A stretch of DNA of 64,000 nucleotides from Halovivax gelatinilyticus (GTDB lineage Archaea; Halobacteriota; Halobacteria; Halobacteriales; Natrialbaceae), in the NCBI RefSeq assembly GCF_024300625.1, contig NZ_CP101322.1, positions 571,992-635,991 of the forward strand. Direction: 5' to 3'. A program made the translations under genes and the position numbers. Shown piece by piece: positions 34,513-44,909 of this stretch (positions within the stretch are counted from its first letter, which is position 1; every line of letters begins with the position of its first letter). The notes below the pieces were generated by a model. The model ran no database searches. It was not told the DNA's origin and saw only the letters and a list, made by a program, of their open reading frames with translations.

Positions 34513-35036
34513 CGTTCATCTTCGGCCACGTCGACGAGCGAATCGCTCAACTTCTTCATGTCGGCTTCGAGTTCGCGGTAGGCGTCGGTCTCCTCAACGT
34601 CGGTGATCTGGCTCTCGTCTTCGAGCGTCTCCATCTTGTTCGAGATGGACGTGAGTCGACGACGCCCAGTATCGGTGTATCGAGATTGCACCCGCAAGTT
34701 CTCGACGATCCGAATCAACGTCGACCGGGTCACCGGTTTCGTCACGTAGTCGTCGATCTCGAGTTCGACGATATCCAGGCCCGGATCGACGGCCGTGATC
34801 ATGATCACCCAGCAATCGAGCCCGCGAGCCCTGATCTGTGAGAGGACTTCGTCGCCGCTCCGGTCGGGCATCTGGCGGTCCAACAAGAGTACGTCGACGT
34901 CCTCGTCCGCCTGATCCAGTGCGCTCTGGCCGTTATACGCCGTTCTGACGGCGTACTCGTCGGCAACCCAGGTCGCGTACAGATCGGCCAGGTCGCGCTC
35001 GTCGTCGACGACCAGAATCGTCGGTTTCGCTTCCAT
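34509..35036 (-). CDS. Response regulator with HalX domain
   Basis: 175 aa. The receiver domain has the acidic pair DD (11-12), phospho-acceptor Asp53 in LLLDRQMPD, the conserved Thr in MITAVD and Lys in YVTKPV. After residue 115 comes the HalX helical domain (RLTSISNKMETLEDE) and a coiled C-terminus, a haloarchaea-specific arrangement without a DNA-binding domain. It is likely phosphorylated by a histidine kinase encoded elsewhere; none is in the window. Confidence 0.92.
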   Translation of the reverse strand: MEAKPTILVVDDERDLADLYATWVADEYAVRTAYNGQSALDQADEDVDVLLLDRQMPDRSGDEVLSQIRARGLDCWVIMITAVDPGLDIVELEIDDYVTKPVTRSTLIRIVENLRVQSRYTDTGRRRLTSISNKMETLEDESQITDVEETDAYRELEADMKKLSDSLVDVAEDER

Positions 35037-35117
35037 GCACTCGGTCGACCGTAACAGCGCGGGACGGCCACCTATTGGTGTCGCCAGACTCGGCGCTCGA
35101 ATCGAACGCTGAGTCGA

Positions 35118-35267
35118 TCACCGGAAGGGGTCAGAACAGTCGTAGACGACGCCGTGCTGGGGACAGACGTACTTACAGTGGCGTTTTTCCATCCCCGCCT
35201 CGCAGAACGGACAGGGCGGGCCGCTCACCTCGACGTGGCGTTCGGTCGGCTCTGCCCGTTCACCCAT
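35118..35267 (-). CDS. 49-aa zinc-ribbon micro-protein
   Basis: A small protein with two metal-binding pairs: CPFC in PPCPFCEAGM, and HCKYVCPQHG, followed by a last Cys in YDCSDP. The knuckle arrangement resembles the haloarchaeal CPxCG-type one-domain zinc-finger proteins. ATG at 35267, stop at 35118. The next gene upstream is the small membrane protein at 35307. The role is unknown; such proteins influence swarming and biofilm formation in Haloferax, which need not apply here. Confidence 0.72.
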   Translation of the reverse strand: MGERAEPTERHVEVSGPPCPFCEAGMEKRHCKYVCPQHGVVYDCSDPFR

Positions 35268-35306
35268 CGAGTGTACAACCGCTCGGTCGGACCTTGAGTC
35301 TTCGGC

Positions 35307-35453
35307 TCAGAGCAACAGTGAGATGACGGCGAGGACGAGGAACAACAGGACCAGCCACTTCGCGATGGCCATGGTCATCCCCGCGATCCCGCCGGCGCCG
35401 AGGGCCGCAGCGATCAGTGCAATGACGAAGAACAGGATTGCCAGTTCGAGCAT
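35307..35453 (-). CDS. 48-aa DUF1328-like membrane protein
   Basis: Two hydrophobic helices with a glycine-rich turn: [19 protein letters not shown] then [17 protein letters not shown]. This is the DUF1328/YtjA family pattern found in many bacteria and haloarchaea, usually as a small membrane protein of unknown role. ATG at 35453. Confidence 0.75.
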   Translation of the reverse strand: MLELAILFFVIALIAAALGAGGIAGMTMAIAKWLVLLFLVLAVISLLL

Positions 35454-35579
35454 GACGCGACCGACGAACCCACGAGGGAAAGGCGTGCGGCCTGAATTCG
35501 CCGTTACGGTCGGCCTACGTGAGAGACAACGAAGATGTGACCGCGGCTCAAACGAGCGGACTGATCGGTGATAGCACGC

Positions 35580-38500
35580 TCAACACTCGCTCCAGCCGCA
35601 GGACTCGCAGGTCTTACAGCCTTCCGAGTAGTAAAGCGAGAGCGTTCCACAGTCCGGACACTCCGGCGACTCGCCGGCGTCGATCAGATCCTGCGTGGCG
35701 TCCTGGGTGGCCGCGCCGCCGTCGGTCTCCGGCCCCTCGTGGTCGACCGCCACGGGTTCGGTGACAGCGTCGTCAGCCGACTCCTCTAGCGTCTGCTGTT
35801 TCGGGTACGGCTTGTCGATCTCGTTGTCGAGGTAGCGACGCATCGCCGTGCCGATCGCGTCCGGGATCGACTGGATCTGCTCGCCCTTGTCCCAGGCGAC
35901 CTTCGGCGAACGGGTCCCGCAAAGTTCGTCGACGATCTCGTCCGGATCCACGCCGCTTCGAAGCGCCGTCGAGATGACCTTCGCGAGCGCCTCGGTGAAG
36001 GAGTTGGTGAAGCCGCCGGAGTGACCGATGTTCGCGAAGAGTTCGAACGGCTGGCCGGTTTCGGGGTCCTCGTTGATCGTCACGTAGACCTTCCCGTAGC
36101 CGGTGTCGATGCGCTGGCTGACACCCTGAAGCGCGTCGGGTCGATCGCGCTTTTCGGTGTAATCGATCGTCCCGCCGAGCAGTGAAGAGAGTTCGTCCTC
36201 GGCGACCGTCGCGACGTCGTCGCTCTCGAAGAACGCCTCTAGGCTGCCGAAGACATCGCGAATCTGTTCGACGATAACCTCGGCCGCTTCGTCCTCGTCG
36301 GCGAACTCGGCGTTGTCCGCGCGCGTCGTCAGCACCTGCTTCGATCGGGTGCCGTCCCGGTAGTAGGTGACGCCCTTGCCGCCGTGGTCGTAGACCCACT
36401 CGAAGACCTCCTTCGCGTCCGCCAGACTGGAGTCGTTCGGTGCGTTGACCGTCTTCGAGATGGCGCTGTCGACGCCCTCCTGACAGGCACACTGCACCGC
36501 AGCGTGGTCTTTCGCCGTGAGGTCTGCGGTGATGACGAACAGTTCCCCGATGGCGTCCGGAACCGTGTCTAGCCCTTCGACGCCGTCGAACTCGTTGTTC
36601 GCCATCTGTTGTTGAGCCTCGCGCTTTGCCGCCTCGACGTCGACGTCGTTCGCCTCCAGCGTGCGCAGGAAGTAGTCGTCGAACTCGACGAGCATCTCGT
36701 CGCCCTGGACGTCGTCGGTAACGTTCTTGTAGTAGGCGACGTTGTAGATCGGCTCACAGCCGCCGGTGGTGTTGCCGACCATCGACGTGGTTCCCGTCGG
36801 GGCGATCGTCGTCACGTTGTGGTTGCGAATCGGGAAGCCGTCGGGGAAGCGCTCGGCGTCGAGGCCCGTCTGGTGTTCGAACCACTCGCGATACTCGGTC
36901 GGGTTCGCGTACTTCGAATCGTCCCAGTCGTTGAACGAGCCGCGTTCCTTCGCGAGTTCGTGGCTCGTCCACTTCGCCTCGTGGTTGATGTGAGTCATCA
37001 GCTGGCGGGCGATCTCGTTGCCAGCGTCGGAGCCGTAGCGAACCCCGAGCTGGATGTACAGCTGGGCGAGGCCCATGATGCCCAGCCCGATCTTGCGCAT
37101 ATCCCGGACCGTCCGTTCGATCTCCTCGACCGGGAAGTCCGACATGGTGACGACGTTTTCGAGAAAGCGCGTGCCGTACTCGATGCGCTCGTCGAACTCC
37201 TCGAAGTCGATCGACTCCTCGAGGAAGGCCGCGACGGCCTCCTCGTGCGTCGCGTGCTCGTCGGCGTGTCGATCCGCCCAGACGCGCCAGTCGGGCGAAT
37301 CCATGGCCGCGAGGGTGCTCAGGTTGATGTGGCCGAGGTTACAGGCCTCGAATTCTTCGAGCGGCTGTTCACCGCAGGGGTTTGTCGCTTTGATCGCATG
37401 TTCTGGGTGCTTCTCGACGTCGAAGGAGTGTTCTTTGTTCACCCGTTCGAGGTAGATCACGCCGGGTTCGCCGTTCTCGTGGGCGCCCTCGACGATGCGC
37501 TCCCAGACGACCTCGGCGGGGATCGAGAGCGGTTCGCCGACCTCGACGTACTCGCCGAGGCCGTACCGGCCGTACATCTCCTCGGTCTCTTCGGTCGCGA
37601 CGTGCGGTTCTTCTGTCCGGGGGTTGGTAAACGTAAACTCCTCGCCGTTTTGCAGCGCCTCCATGAATCCGTCGGTGACGCCGACCGAGATGTTGAAATT
37701 AGAGAGGTGGCCCTCGACGGCGTTGCGAAGGTGTTTGGGGACGCGGCCCTCCTCGTCGATGAGGCTTCGCGCTTCCTCTAGCGCTTCGGAAAAGGAGGTG
37801 TACGTGTAGTCGTCGGGGTCGTTCAGTCGGAGCGTGTGTGCGAGCGAGACGTCCTTGTTCTTCGCGTGGATGAACTCGATGACGTCCGGGTGGCTGACGC
37901 GCATGATTCCCATCTGCGCGCCGCGACGCGTTCCGCCCTGAGCGATCGTCTCACAGAGCTGGTCGTAGGTACGCATGAACGTAATCGGTCCCGACGCGAT
38001 GCCGCCCGTCGAGCCGACCGAGTCGCCGTACGGACGCAGCTGCCAGAAGCCGTAGCCGACCCCGCCGCCCGACTGGAAAACCTCGGCGGCTTTCTTGGCC
38101 GTCTCGTGGATGTCCGAGAGGTCGTCGTCAGGGCTCATAACGAAACACGCCGACAGCTGCTGGAGTTCGTCGCCGGCGTTCATCAGCGTCGGCGAGTTCG
38201 GCATGAACGAGAGGCTCGACATGCCCTCGATGAACGTCTCGGTGACGTCCTCGACGTGCTCGCGGACCGACGACGGAAGGTCCGGAACGATCGTATCGTA
38301 GGCGAACTTGTTGACGTTGTGTTCGGTGAGCGTCGTCTCCGCTTCGTCCGTGACCGTCGTTCCCGGACCGAACACCTCCGCGGCCAGCTCGTCCCGTCGG
38401 GGGTGGTTCGGTTTGAGCTGCTCGGGGGTCACGGTGATCTCGACGTCCTGGTTTTCGGCTTCGTAGACGGCTTCCGCGAGGGCGATGTTCTTGCCCACGC

Positions 38501-38675
38501 GTTCGAAGAGGTCCTCCTGGGTCTCGGTGAGTTCGCCGTTTGCGTCCTTTCGAAGGTACCGAGCCGGGAGGATGTTGTGATAGGCGTTCGCCGTCATGCG
38601 TTCTTCGAGGGTCTCGCCCTCGGTCCGCTTTACCGGCAACGTGATCTCGTCTACCGCGCGCTCTGACTCACTCAT
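35580..38675 (-). CDS. nrdJ: Adenosylcobalamin-dependent (class II) ribonucleotide reductase
   Basis: 1031 aa. It converts ribonucleotides to deoxyribonucleotides using a B12-generated radical. Key blocks include SACFVMSPDDDL with the first active-site Cys, NPCGEQPLEEFEACNLGHINL with the radical Cys and conserved Asn/Glu, and APTGTTSMVGNTTGGCEPIYN with the phosphate-binding loop. A C-terminal TSCPAL-like region is replaced by CGTRSPKVAW. The tail has a zinc ribbon CPDCG and CKTCESCGWSEC, typical of NrdJ. It lacks inteins. Leftward single gene; the upstream spacer shows no recognisable cobalamin riboswitch. Confidence 0.95.
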   Translation of the reverse strand: MSESERAVDEITLPVKRTEGETLEERMTANAYHNILPARYLRKDANGELTETQEDLFERVGKNIALAEAVYEAENQDVEITVTPEQLKPNHPRRDELAAEVFGPGTTVTDEAETTLTEHNVNKFAYDTIVPDLPSSVREHVEDVTETFIEGMSSLSFMPNSPTLMNAGDELQQLSACFVMSPDDDLSDIHETAKKAAEVFQSGGGVGYGFWQLRPYGDSVGSTGGIASGPITFMRTYDQLCETIAQGGTRRGAQMGIMRVSHPDVIEFIHAKNKDVSLAHTLRLNDPDDYTYTSFSEALEEARSLIDEEGRVPKHLRNAVEGHLSNFNISVGVTDGFMEALQNGEEFTFTNPRTEEPHVATEETEEMYGRYGLGEYVEVGEPLSIPAEVVWERIVEGAHENGEPGVIYLERVNKEHSFDVEKHPEHAIKATNPCGEQPLEEFEACNLGHINLSTLAAMDSPDWRVWADRHADEHATHEEAVAAFLEESIDFEEFDERIEYGTRFLENVVTMSDFPVEEIERTVRDMRKIGLGIMGLAQLYIQLGVRYGSDAGNEIARQLMTHINHEAKWTSHELAKERGSFNDWDDSKYANPTEYREWFEHQTGLDAERFPDGFPIRNHNVTTIAPTGTTSMVGNTTGGCEPIYNVAYYKNVTDDVQGDEMLVEFDDYFLRTLEANDVDVEAAKREAQQQMANNEFDGVEGLDTVPDAIGELFVITADLTAKDHAAVQCACQEGVDSAISKTVNAPNDSSLADAKEVFEWVYDHGGKGVTYYRDGTRSKQVLTTRADNAEFADEDEAAEVIVEQIRDVFGSLEAFFESDDVATVAEDELSSLLGGTIDYTEKRDRPDALQGVSQRIDTGYGKVYVTINEDPETGQPFELFANIGHSGGFTNSFTEALAKVISTALRSGVDPDEIVDELCGTRSPKVAWDKGEQIQSIPDAIGTAMRRYLDNEIDKPYPKQQTLEESADDAVTEPVAVDHEGPETDGGAATQDATQDLIDAGESPECPDCGTLSLYYSEGCKTCESCGWSEC

Positions 38676-39149
38676 GCGCGCATCCCTCCAGCGCGGCCCC
38701 GGCGGCCAAATTCGTGTTGAGACCGGTTACTCGCTTGCATCGTTGATAACGCCCATTCCGTATTGGGGAAGACACATATACATTACTGATTTTCACAGAT
38801 GTATGATTGTCCACCCATATACCGCAGGAGTTCACAATCCCATCCTTTATGGTGAATAGTCGGCCCTCAAACGTAATAACGCTCCGCCTACCAGGACAGG
38901 CGTAGTATTTTTCGGATGAAAATCGTATTTGGTTACTGAAAGTCTAATTGCGTTGTATCGATACCTCTGGTCGGTCAGAACGAGTTTCACGGCCGTCCCT
39001 GCGGCCGATTTCCTTGCCGGCAACAGCTACGGACCCATCACCCTTAACGGTAGGCAGACCGGAGTGAAAGTGAAGGAGTGGACGGACTCGCAGCCCTTCA
39101 GGTTCGCGGTTTTCTCTTACAACACTCCGAATCTCGATACGATATAAAC
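38676..39149. other. 474-nt spacer upstream of nrdJ
   Basis: Lower GC than its surroundings. On the leftward strand a TATA-like tgtatatgtgt near 38775 may serve nrdJ, with a leader of about 80 nt. A 72-codon open frame at 38929-39147 has no protein character that I trust. Nothing else recognised. Confidence 0.35.
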
Positions 39150-40031
39150 TTACGACAAGCCGAAGAAGTCCTCGGCGTTCTCCCAGAGAATCTTTCGCTG
39201 GACGTCCTCGGGGAGATCCAGTTCCGCGAACTGCGAGAGCCACGGTTCGGGTTCTAACATCGGGTAGTCGGTGCCGAACATGACCTTGTCTTTCAACAGA
39301 CTCTTCGCGTAGTGGATCACCTGCTCGTCGATGTAGCGGGGCATCCACCCCGAGAGGTCCATGTAGACGTTGCCCTTCTGCTGGCAGATGGCGAGTTGCT
39401 CACGTTCCCAGGGGAAGGCGGGGTGAGCGATTAGTATCTGCAAGTCGGGGTGGTCGGCCGCCACGTCGTCGATCAGCATCGGATTGCCGTACTTGATCTT
39501 GAGGCCGCGACCGCCGGCCGAACACGCACCGAGCGTCGAGTTACCCCCGTGGAAGACGACGGGGACGCCGAGGTCCGCGATCGTCGCCCACAGCTCCTCG
39601 TGTTCTGGGTCCGACGGATCGAAGCCCTGGGCGATCTGCTGGAACTTGAAGCCGACGAGATCGAGGTCCTCGACGCACCGAATCGCCTCCTCGACGCAGT
39701 CGTCTTTCAGGGGGTCGACGGAGCCAAAGCCGATGAAGAAGTCCTCGTGGTCGTCGCGGACCTCCGCGACGTAGTCGTTCGGAACCGGCGGGTTGCCGGT
39801 GTTGGTTTCTGCGTCCCACCCGAGCAACACCGCGCGACCGACGCCAGCCTCGCGGTACTCCGCGATCATGTTCTCGTAGGTGTCCGTCTCGAGATCGGCG
39901 CCGAACCGATCGGCGGCGTCGCGCATCATCTCGCCGCCCGCGTCGTGTAAAAACTCGCTCGTCGGCTGGTGTGCGTGCGTGTCGATCGCCCGCGGCCCGT
40001 CCGCGTCTTCGAGCACCGTCGGCAGTGTCAT
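39150..40031 (-). CDS. Amidohydrolase-family (TIM-barrel) hydrolase
   Basis: 293 aa. Metal-ligand motifs fit amidohydrolase_2: DTHAHQ at the N-terminus, GFKFQQ on a later strand, VVFHGGN, LIAHPAF and GTDYPM near the end. The family covers decarboxylases such as ACMSD and various lactonases. No pathway genes surround it, so the substrate is unknown. The ATG at 40031 was preferred over longer starts because DTHAHQ should lie within the first 20 residues. It overlaps nothing and is cytosolic. Confidence 0.85.
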   Translation of the reverse strand: MTLPTVLEDADGPRAIDTHAHQPTSEFLHDAGGEMMRDAADRFGADLETDTYENMIAEYREAGVGRAVLLGWDAETNTGNPPVPNDYVAEVRDDHEDFFIGFGSVDPLKDDCVEEAIRCVEDLDLVGFKFQQIAQGFDPSDPEHEELWATIADLGVPVVFHGGNSTLGACSAGGRGLKIKYGNPMLIDDVAADHPDLQILIAHPAFPWEREQLAICQQKGNVYMDLSGWMPRYIDEQVIHYAKSLLKDKVMFGTDYPMLEPEPWLSQFAELDLPEDVQRKILWENAEDFFGLS

Positions 40032-40146
40032 GCCGACCACTTTGCGTCCACGCAGGTAAATCGCCCCGATTTCGACTCGCGCCCGACCCCCAACGCTGGT
40101 CGACCCCACCGAAATGATTACAGTGCTATCGTTCACTGGTAGGGCC

Positions 40147-40347
40147 ATGTTCGAACCCGCTCCGCTGCTCGTCGACTCGGTCCAGACACTCGCCTCGGAC
40201 TCGCCGGTCGTACTCGGGGCGATCGCGATCGTCGCCGCGCTCGTCGCGATCACGGTCGTGAAGTTCGTCGTCGGACTCGTCGTTCGGGTCGCGCTCATCG
40301 GCGCCGTCGTGCTGGGCGCGCTCGTCGCCGTCGGCTACCTTGGGTGA
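40147..40347 (+). CDS. Small two-TM hydrophobic protein
   Basis: 66 aa. Two long Ala/Val-rich helices cover residues 22-62. No family recognised. The ATG at 40147 is preferred over an in-frame ATG at 40114. Convergent or divergent neighbours give no hint of a role. Confidence 0.5.
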   Translation: MFEPAPLLVDSVQTLASDSPVVLGAIAIVAALVAITVVKFVVGLVVRVALIGAVVLGALVAVGYLG

Positions 40348-40473
40348 GAGTCGGCTACGGACGAATCGTCGCCGGGAGTTGAGTACCGGTCAGCTGGGTA
40401 GTTGGATAGGAGACTCAAATAATTCTTGTAGTGTGGGTGAGTATTAACCGGATGAGTTGCTGTGTCTATAGTA

Positions 40474-41850
40474 ATGTCGAAACCCATTTCCCGGCGACGA
40501 ATTCTCGCCAGCACGTCGGTTGGGTTTCTCGTGACACTCGTAGGGTGTACAGGCTGGTCACCGGGGTCGGATGGGTCCGATTCGACCACAACGGATCGTA
40601 GCGGCCCAGCAAACGAGTCAGACATGGATAAGGAGGACCACGCCGAGAGACTGGAATCGTGGCAGGAACTGGAGCTTGCGGGAGAGATCTACGGTACTGA
40701 GACTGGAGATTGGCGTATGCTCGGCCACAATACCGGTAACACGTTTGTCAATCCCGAGGCCCAGGGACCGTCAGACTCGCCGTCCGTGCAGTGGCAATAC
40801 GACAAGGACTCTCTGGGAATCATGGTGGGCCATCGGCATCACCGTCCGTTGCTCGTCGACGGAACCGTCTACACGACGGTCCAGGTATCCGACAACCCAG
40901 AAACCGAATCGGATGAGGAGGAGCGGTCCGAGTGGAAGGTCGTTGCGATCGACCCGGCAACGGGTGAGGCTGAAACCCTGCTTACTGAAGCGACGCGGAC
41001 GCGGATTTGGCGTCCGACGATCGTTGACGAGACGCTCTACGTCGCCGTCGACGGTCGCGTTAGAGCCTATGATTTGATCAGCGGCGAAATGCGGTGGCAG
41101 TCAACTCCTATTTTGCGAAAAGCATCTGCGATCAGGCCAGTAAATGACATTGTTTTAGCGACGGATAACGTTGTACGGACAGTGCTGATACCGGTGAGCC
41201 GGTCCCGCAGCTGTACGCCCTCGACGCGGACTCCGGAGAGATCCGTTGGGAAGGCGTACGGGAGTGGATCAATCGGTCTCGAAGAACCCCTGCTCCCGGT
41301 CGTCGCCGACGACGTCGTCTGCTTTCCGCACGCCGAACATGTTTGGGACCTCCACAGCGGTGACGTGGTTGGTGACCTGCCCCGAGAGTTCAGATATCCG
41401 GTCCTGTTCGAAGGGGAGCTCTACGGGCTATCGGACGGAGCGGACGGCACGGTCCTGGTTTCCTACGAGTGGGAGACTATGGAGCAACGCTGGATCTACG
41501 AACCCGAAGAGCGCGTCAGCGCCGGGTGGCCCGTCGTCATCGACGATGTCGTGGTCGTCAACGGACAACCGGAGGGAATGCTCGGTATCGATCGCGAAAC
41601 GGGAGACAAACTGTGGCGAACCCGCCCGTGGGACGACTATCTCGGATCGTTGACCCGAGTGGCGACGAACGGCGTCGTCTACGTCGTCCACGAGGGCGGT
41701 GCCGTGACGGCACTCGATCCGACGGACGGGTCGATCGAGTGGCAACTCCGAACCGACGAGATGGAGTGGACGGCGATATCGGGCTGCGCGCTGGCTGATG
41801 ACCTCCTCGTTTCGGTCGGGAGCGGCGGCACGCTGTTTGGCATCTCGTAA
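40474..41850 (+). CDS. PQQ-type beta-propeller lipoprotein with a local frameshift pair
   Basis: 458 aa. A Tat signal SRRRILAST (6-14) and lipobox LVGC (Cys25) predict a surface lipoprotein. Propeller repeats contain LISGEMRWQS, DRETGDKLWRTRP and DPTDGSIEWQLR. Between about 41184 and 41250 the main frame reads as nonsense (LIPVSRSRSCTPSTRT), while the next frame encodes a perfect repeat, DTGEPVPQLYALDADSGEIR. A 1-nt loss and a compensating 1-nt gain (or two sequence errors) explain it. The product may still fold because the frame is restored. The ligand is unknown. Confidence 0.82.
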   Translation: MSKPISRRRILASTSVGFLVTLVGCTGWSPGSDGSDSTTTDRSGPANESDMDKEDHAERLESWQELELAGEIYGTETGDWRMLGHNTGNTFVNPEAQGPSDSPSVQWQYDKDSLGIMVGHRHHRPLLVDGTVYTTVQVSDNPETESDEEERSEWKVVAIDPATGEAETLLTEATRTRIWRPTIVDETLYVAVDGRVRAYDLISGEMRWQSTPILRKASAIRPVNDIVLATDNVVRTVLIPVSRSRSCTPSTRTPERSVGKAYGSGSIGLEEPLLPVVADDVVCFPHAEHVWDLHSGDVVGDLPREFRYPVLFEGELYGLSDGADGTVLVSYEWETMEQRWIYEPEERVSAGWPVVIDDVVVVNGQPEGMLGIDRETGDKLWRTRPWDDYLGSLTRVATNGVVYVVHEGGAVTALDPTDGSIEWQLRTDEMEWTAISGCALADDLLVSVGSGGTLFGIS

Positions 41851-41882
41851 CCGGCGTTCGGTTCGATCCAGCGCTCGAGTCG

Positions 41883-42487
<605 letters not shown>

Positions 42488-42491
<4 letters not shown>

Positions 42492-44248
42492 CGACTCACC
42501 TCCGGAGCCGTGTCGCACGCGTCGGTCTCCTCGCGCTCAGGTCTCTCCGCGTCGCCCTCGATGCGCTCCAGCGCGGCCAGCACGCCGTCCATCTTCTTCT
42601 CGGTCTCCTCGTACTCCGCGGTCGGATCGCTGTCGGCGACCAGGCCAGCGCCCGCGCGGACGGTGATCCGGTCCGAACCCTCCGGGAGCCGCTCTACCGT
42701 CGCCGTCCGAATGACGATGGCGAAATCGGTGTCGCCGGTCCAGGAGAAGTAACCCACGCCGCCGCCGTAGAGTCCCCGCGGCGTCGTCTCGAGTTCGTCG
42801 ATAAGCTCCATCGCGCGGATCTTCGGCGCGCCGGCGAGCGTCCCGGCCGGGAACGCCGCCCGCGTGGCGTCGAACGCATCGTACGACTCCGCCGTACCGT
42901 CCACTAAACGCGGTTCGGAGCCGTCGGCGTCCGCGGCCAGCCGGCCGGTAACGGTCGACTCGATGTGCTGGACGTGGCTGTACTTCAGGACGTTCATGAA
43001 CTCCTCGACGCGCACCGAACCCGGCTCCGAGACCCGGCGGACGTCGTTACGCGCGAGGTCGACCAGCATGGTGTGTTCGGCGCGCTCCTTGTCGTCGGCG
43101 AGCATCTCCCCGGCCAGCCGGCGATCCTCGACGGGACCCGACCCGCGCGGGCAGGTTCCCGCGATCGGATTCGCCACGACCTCGCGACCCTGCACGGAGA
43201 CGAGCGTTTCGGGGCTCGCACCGACCACGGTCAGGTCGTCGTGGGCGAGCAGGTACATGTACGGGGAGGGGTTGACCTCACGCAGGGATTCGTAGAGTGC
43301 GAGCGAATCCACCTCGCCCCGGAGCTCGCGCGACCGCGAGATCACGCCCTGATAAATATCGCCCGCCAGGACGTGCTCCTTGAGACGGTCCACGATATTC
43401 TCGTACGCTTCCCGCGATCCGGCCGTCTCGCCCCGTCGAACGAAGCCGCCGGTCTCGGGCATCTCGGCGACGCGAAGCGTTTCGTGGACCCGGTCGGCTT
43501 CCGCACAGAGCCCATCGTACACCCCGCCAGGATCATCACCGTCCCGGACGATCGGCGTACATACGAGCGAGACCGTCCCTTCGCGTTCGTCGAACGCGAG
43601 CGTCTTCGTGGTCAGAAGGAACTGCGCGTCGGGGAATTGCGAAGGCGGCCGCTCTACGCCCACCTTTTCGAGCCACAGGTCGTAGACGGCCTCGTAAGCC
43701 AGAAACCCGACCAGCCCGCCGTCCAAGTGCTGGCGGTCGCGGTCTGGCACGTTGGCGAGATGGACGTCTGGCAAGGCGGCCCGGAGTGCGCCGACCGTGT
43801 CGCGTTCGGGATCGGTATCGATGAGGTCCACCGGTGCGTCAGCAGACAGCGGTTCGACCGTCGTTCCCGTTGGCTCGACTGTAATCACGGCCTCGGGGTC
43901 GTACCCGACGTAGGAAAACCTCGCGTGGCGCTCGGCCCGCGCCGAATTCGGCCGGAACGCTCCGTCCGGATCGCTGGAGGGGGTTTTCTCGGCACTCTCG
44001 AGTAAGAACGCGTACCGGGCGGGTTCGTCCGACGGGGTCGACGAGTCGGACGCGTCCGGTTCGTCGTGAACCGACGAGTCAGTGATCGTATCTGACGGCG
44101 TCCGTCCCGTGAGCGCCGCGTACGCGACGAGCGGCGTCGTCTCGACGGGAAGCGAACATTCCGTTCTGACCGCGACGAGCCGATCGTCCGCGTCGCCCGC
44201 GAGCGCGACGAATTCGTCCCTGTCGAGATCGGGCGTCGGGCTCGTCAT
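42488..44248 (-). CDS. trpE: Anthranilate synthase component I
   Basis: 586 aa, somewhat longer than usual because of an acidic low-complexity insertion near residues 55-80. The tryptophan-feedback motif LLES is at about residue 83. The catalytic half has IAGTCPRG, DLARNDVRRVSEPGSV and FPAGTLAGAPKIRAME. It converts chorismate and ammonia into anthranilate. It lies 4 nt downstream of trpF and overlaps trpG. Confidence 0.95.
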
Positions 44249-44252
44249 CGGA

Positions 44253-44909
44253 TCAGGCCTCCACGCGATCGCGTGTCAAGCGTTCAGCTCGCGCCCGCTC
44301 GACGAACGACCGGACGGCGTCGGGGTCCTTCTCGCCACCCGCCGATTCGACGCCGGTCGAAACGTCGACCCCGTAGGGTTCGACCGCTCGCACCGCCGCC
44401 CCGACGTTTCCCGGCGCGAGGCCGCCGGCCAGGACGATCGGGATCGAGAGCGTCGAGGCGGCCGTCCGCGTCCGTTCCCAGTCGTGCGTCTCGCCAGTCC
44501 CGCCCGCACCGGCGTCGTCGACGGAGTCGACTACGAGCGCGTCGACGAGATCTTCGAATTGAGCGACGGACGGAACCCGGTCGACGCCGGTGGCGAGGAC
44601 GACGCTCGCGTCCACCGCCGACCGGAGGTACGCGAGGTCGCCGGCGGCGTACTCGGCGTGGATTTGGACCACGTCGGGTTCGGCGATGTCGACCAGATCG
44701 ATCGCGCGCTCGACGTCGGTCATCGTGACGAGGACGGTGGTGACGAACGGCGGCGTCGCCGCGATCAGTTCACACACCCGTTCGATCGAGCACGCTCTGG
44801 GCGTCTCCACCGGCACCTCGCAGACGAAGCCAACCGCGTCGGCACCGGCTTCGACGGCCGCGGCGAGATCGGTCTCGCGAGTGATGCCACAGATCTTGAC
44901 TCGCGTCAT
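44253..44909 (-). CDS. trpF: Phosphoribosylanthranilate isomerase
   Basis: 218 aa TIM barrel. The N-terminal RVKICGITRETD contains the catalytic Cys7; the catalytic Asp of the family fits in ALVVDSVDDAG; VLAGGLAPGNVG is the phosphate-binding strand and GVDVSTGVES the final one. It catalyses the Amadori rearrangement to CdRP. It overlaps trpD by 4 nt (ATGA). Confidence 0.95.
   Translation of the reverse strand: MTRVKICGITRETDLAAAVEAGADAVGFVCEVPVETPRACSIERVCELIAATPPFVTTVLVTMTDVERAIDLVDIAEPDVVQIHAEYAAGDLAYLRSAVDASVVLATGVDRVPSVAQFEDLVDALVVDSVDDAGAGGTGETHDWERTRTAASTLSIPIVLAGGLAPGNVGAAVRAVEPYGVDVSTGVESAGGEKDPDAVRSFVERARAERLTRDRVEA

Noticed and set aside
36609-37781. 390-codon open frame antisense to nrdJ
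   Set aside because: Overlaps a certain gene completely and shows the periodic composition of an antisense shadow.
38676-39149. Cobalamin riboswitch upstream of the B12-dependent reductase
   Set aside because: No B12-box-like conserved segment or suitable stem set was visible; such riboswitches are also not expected in haloarchaea.
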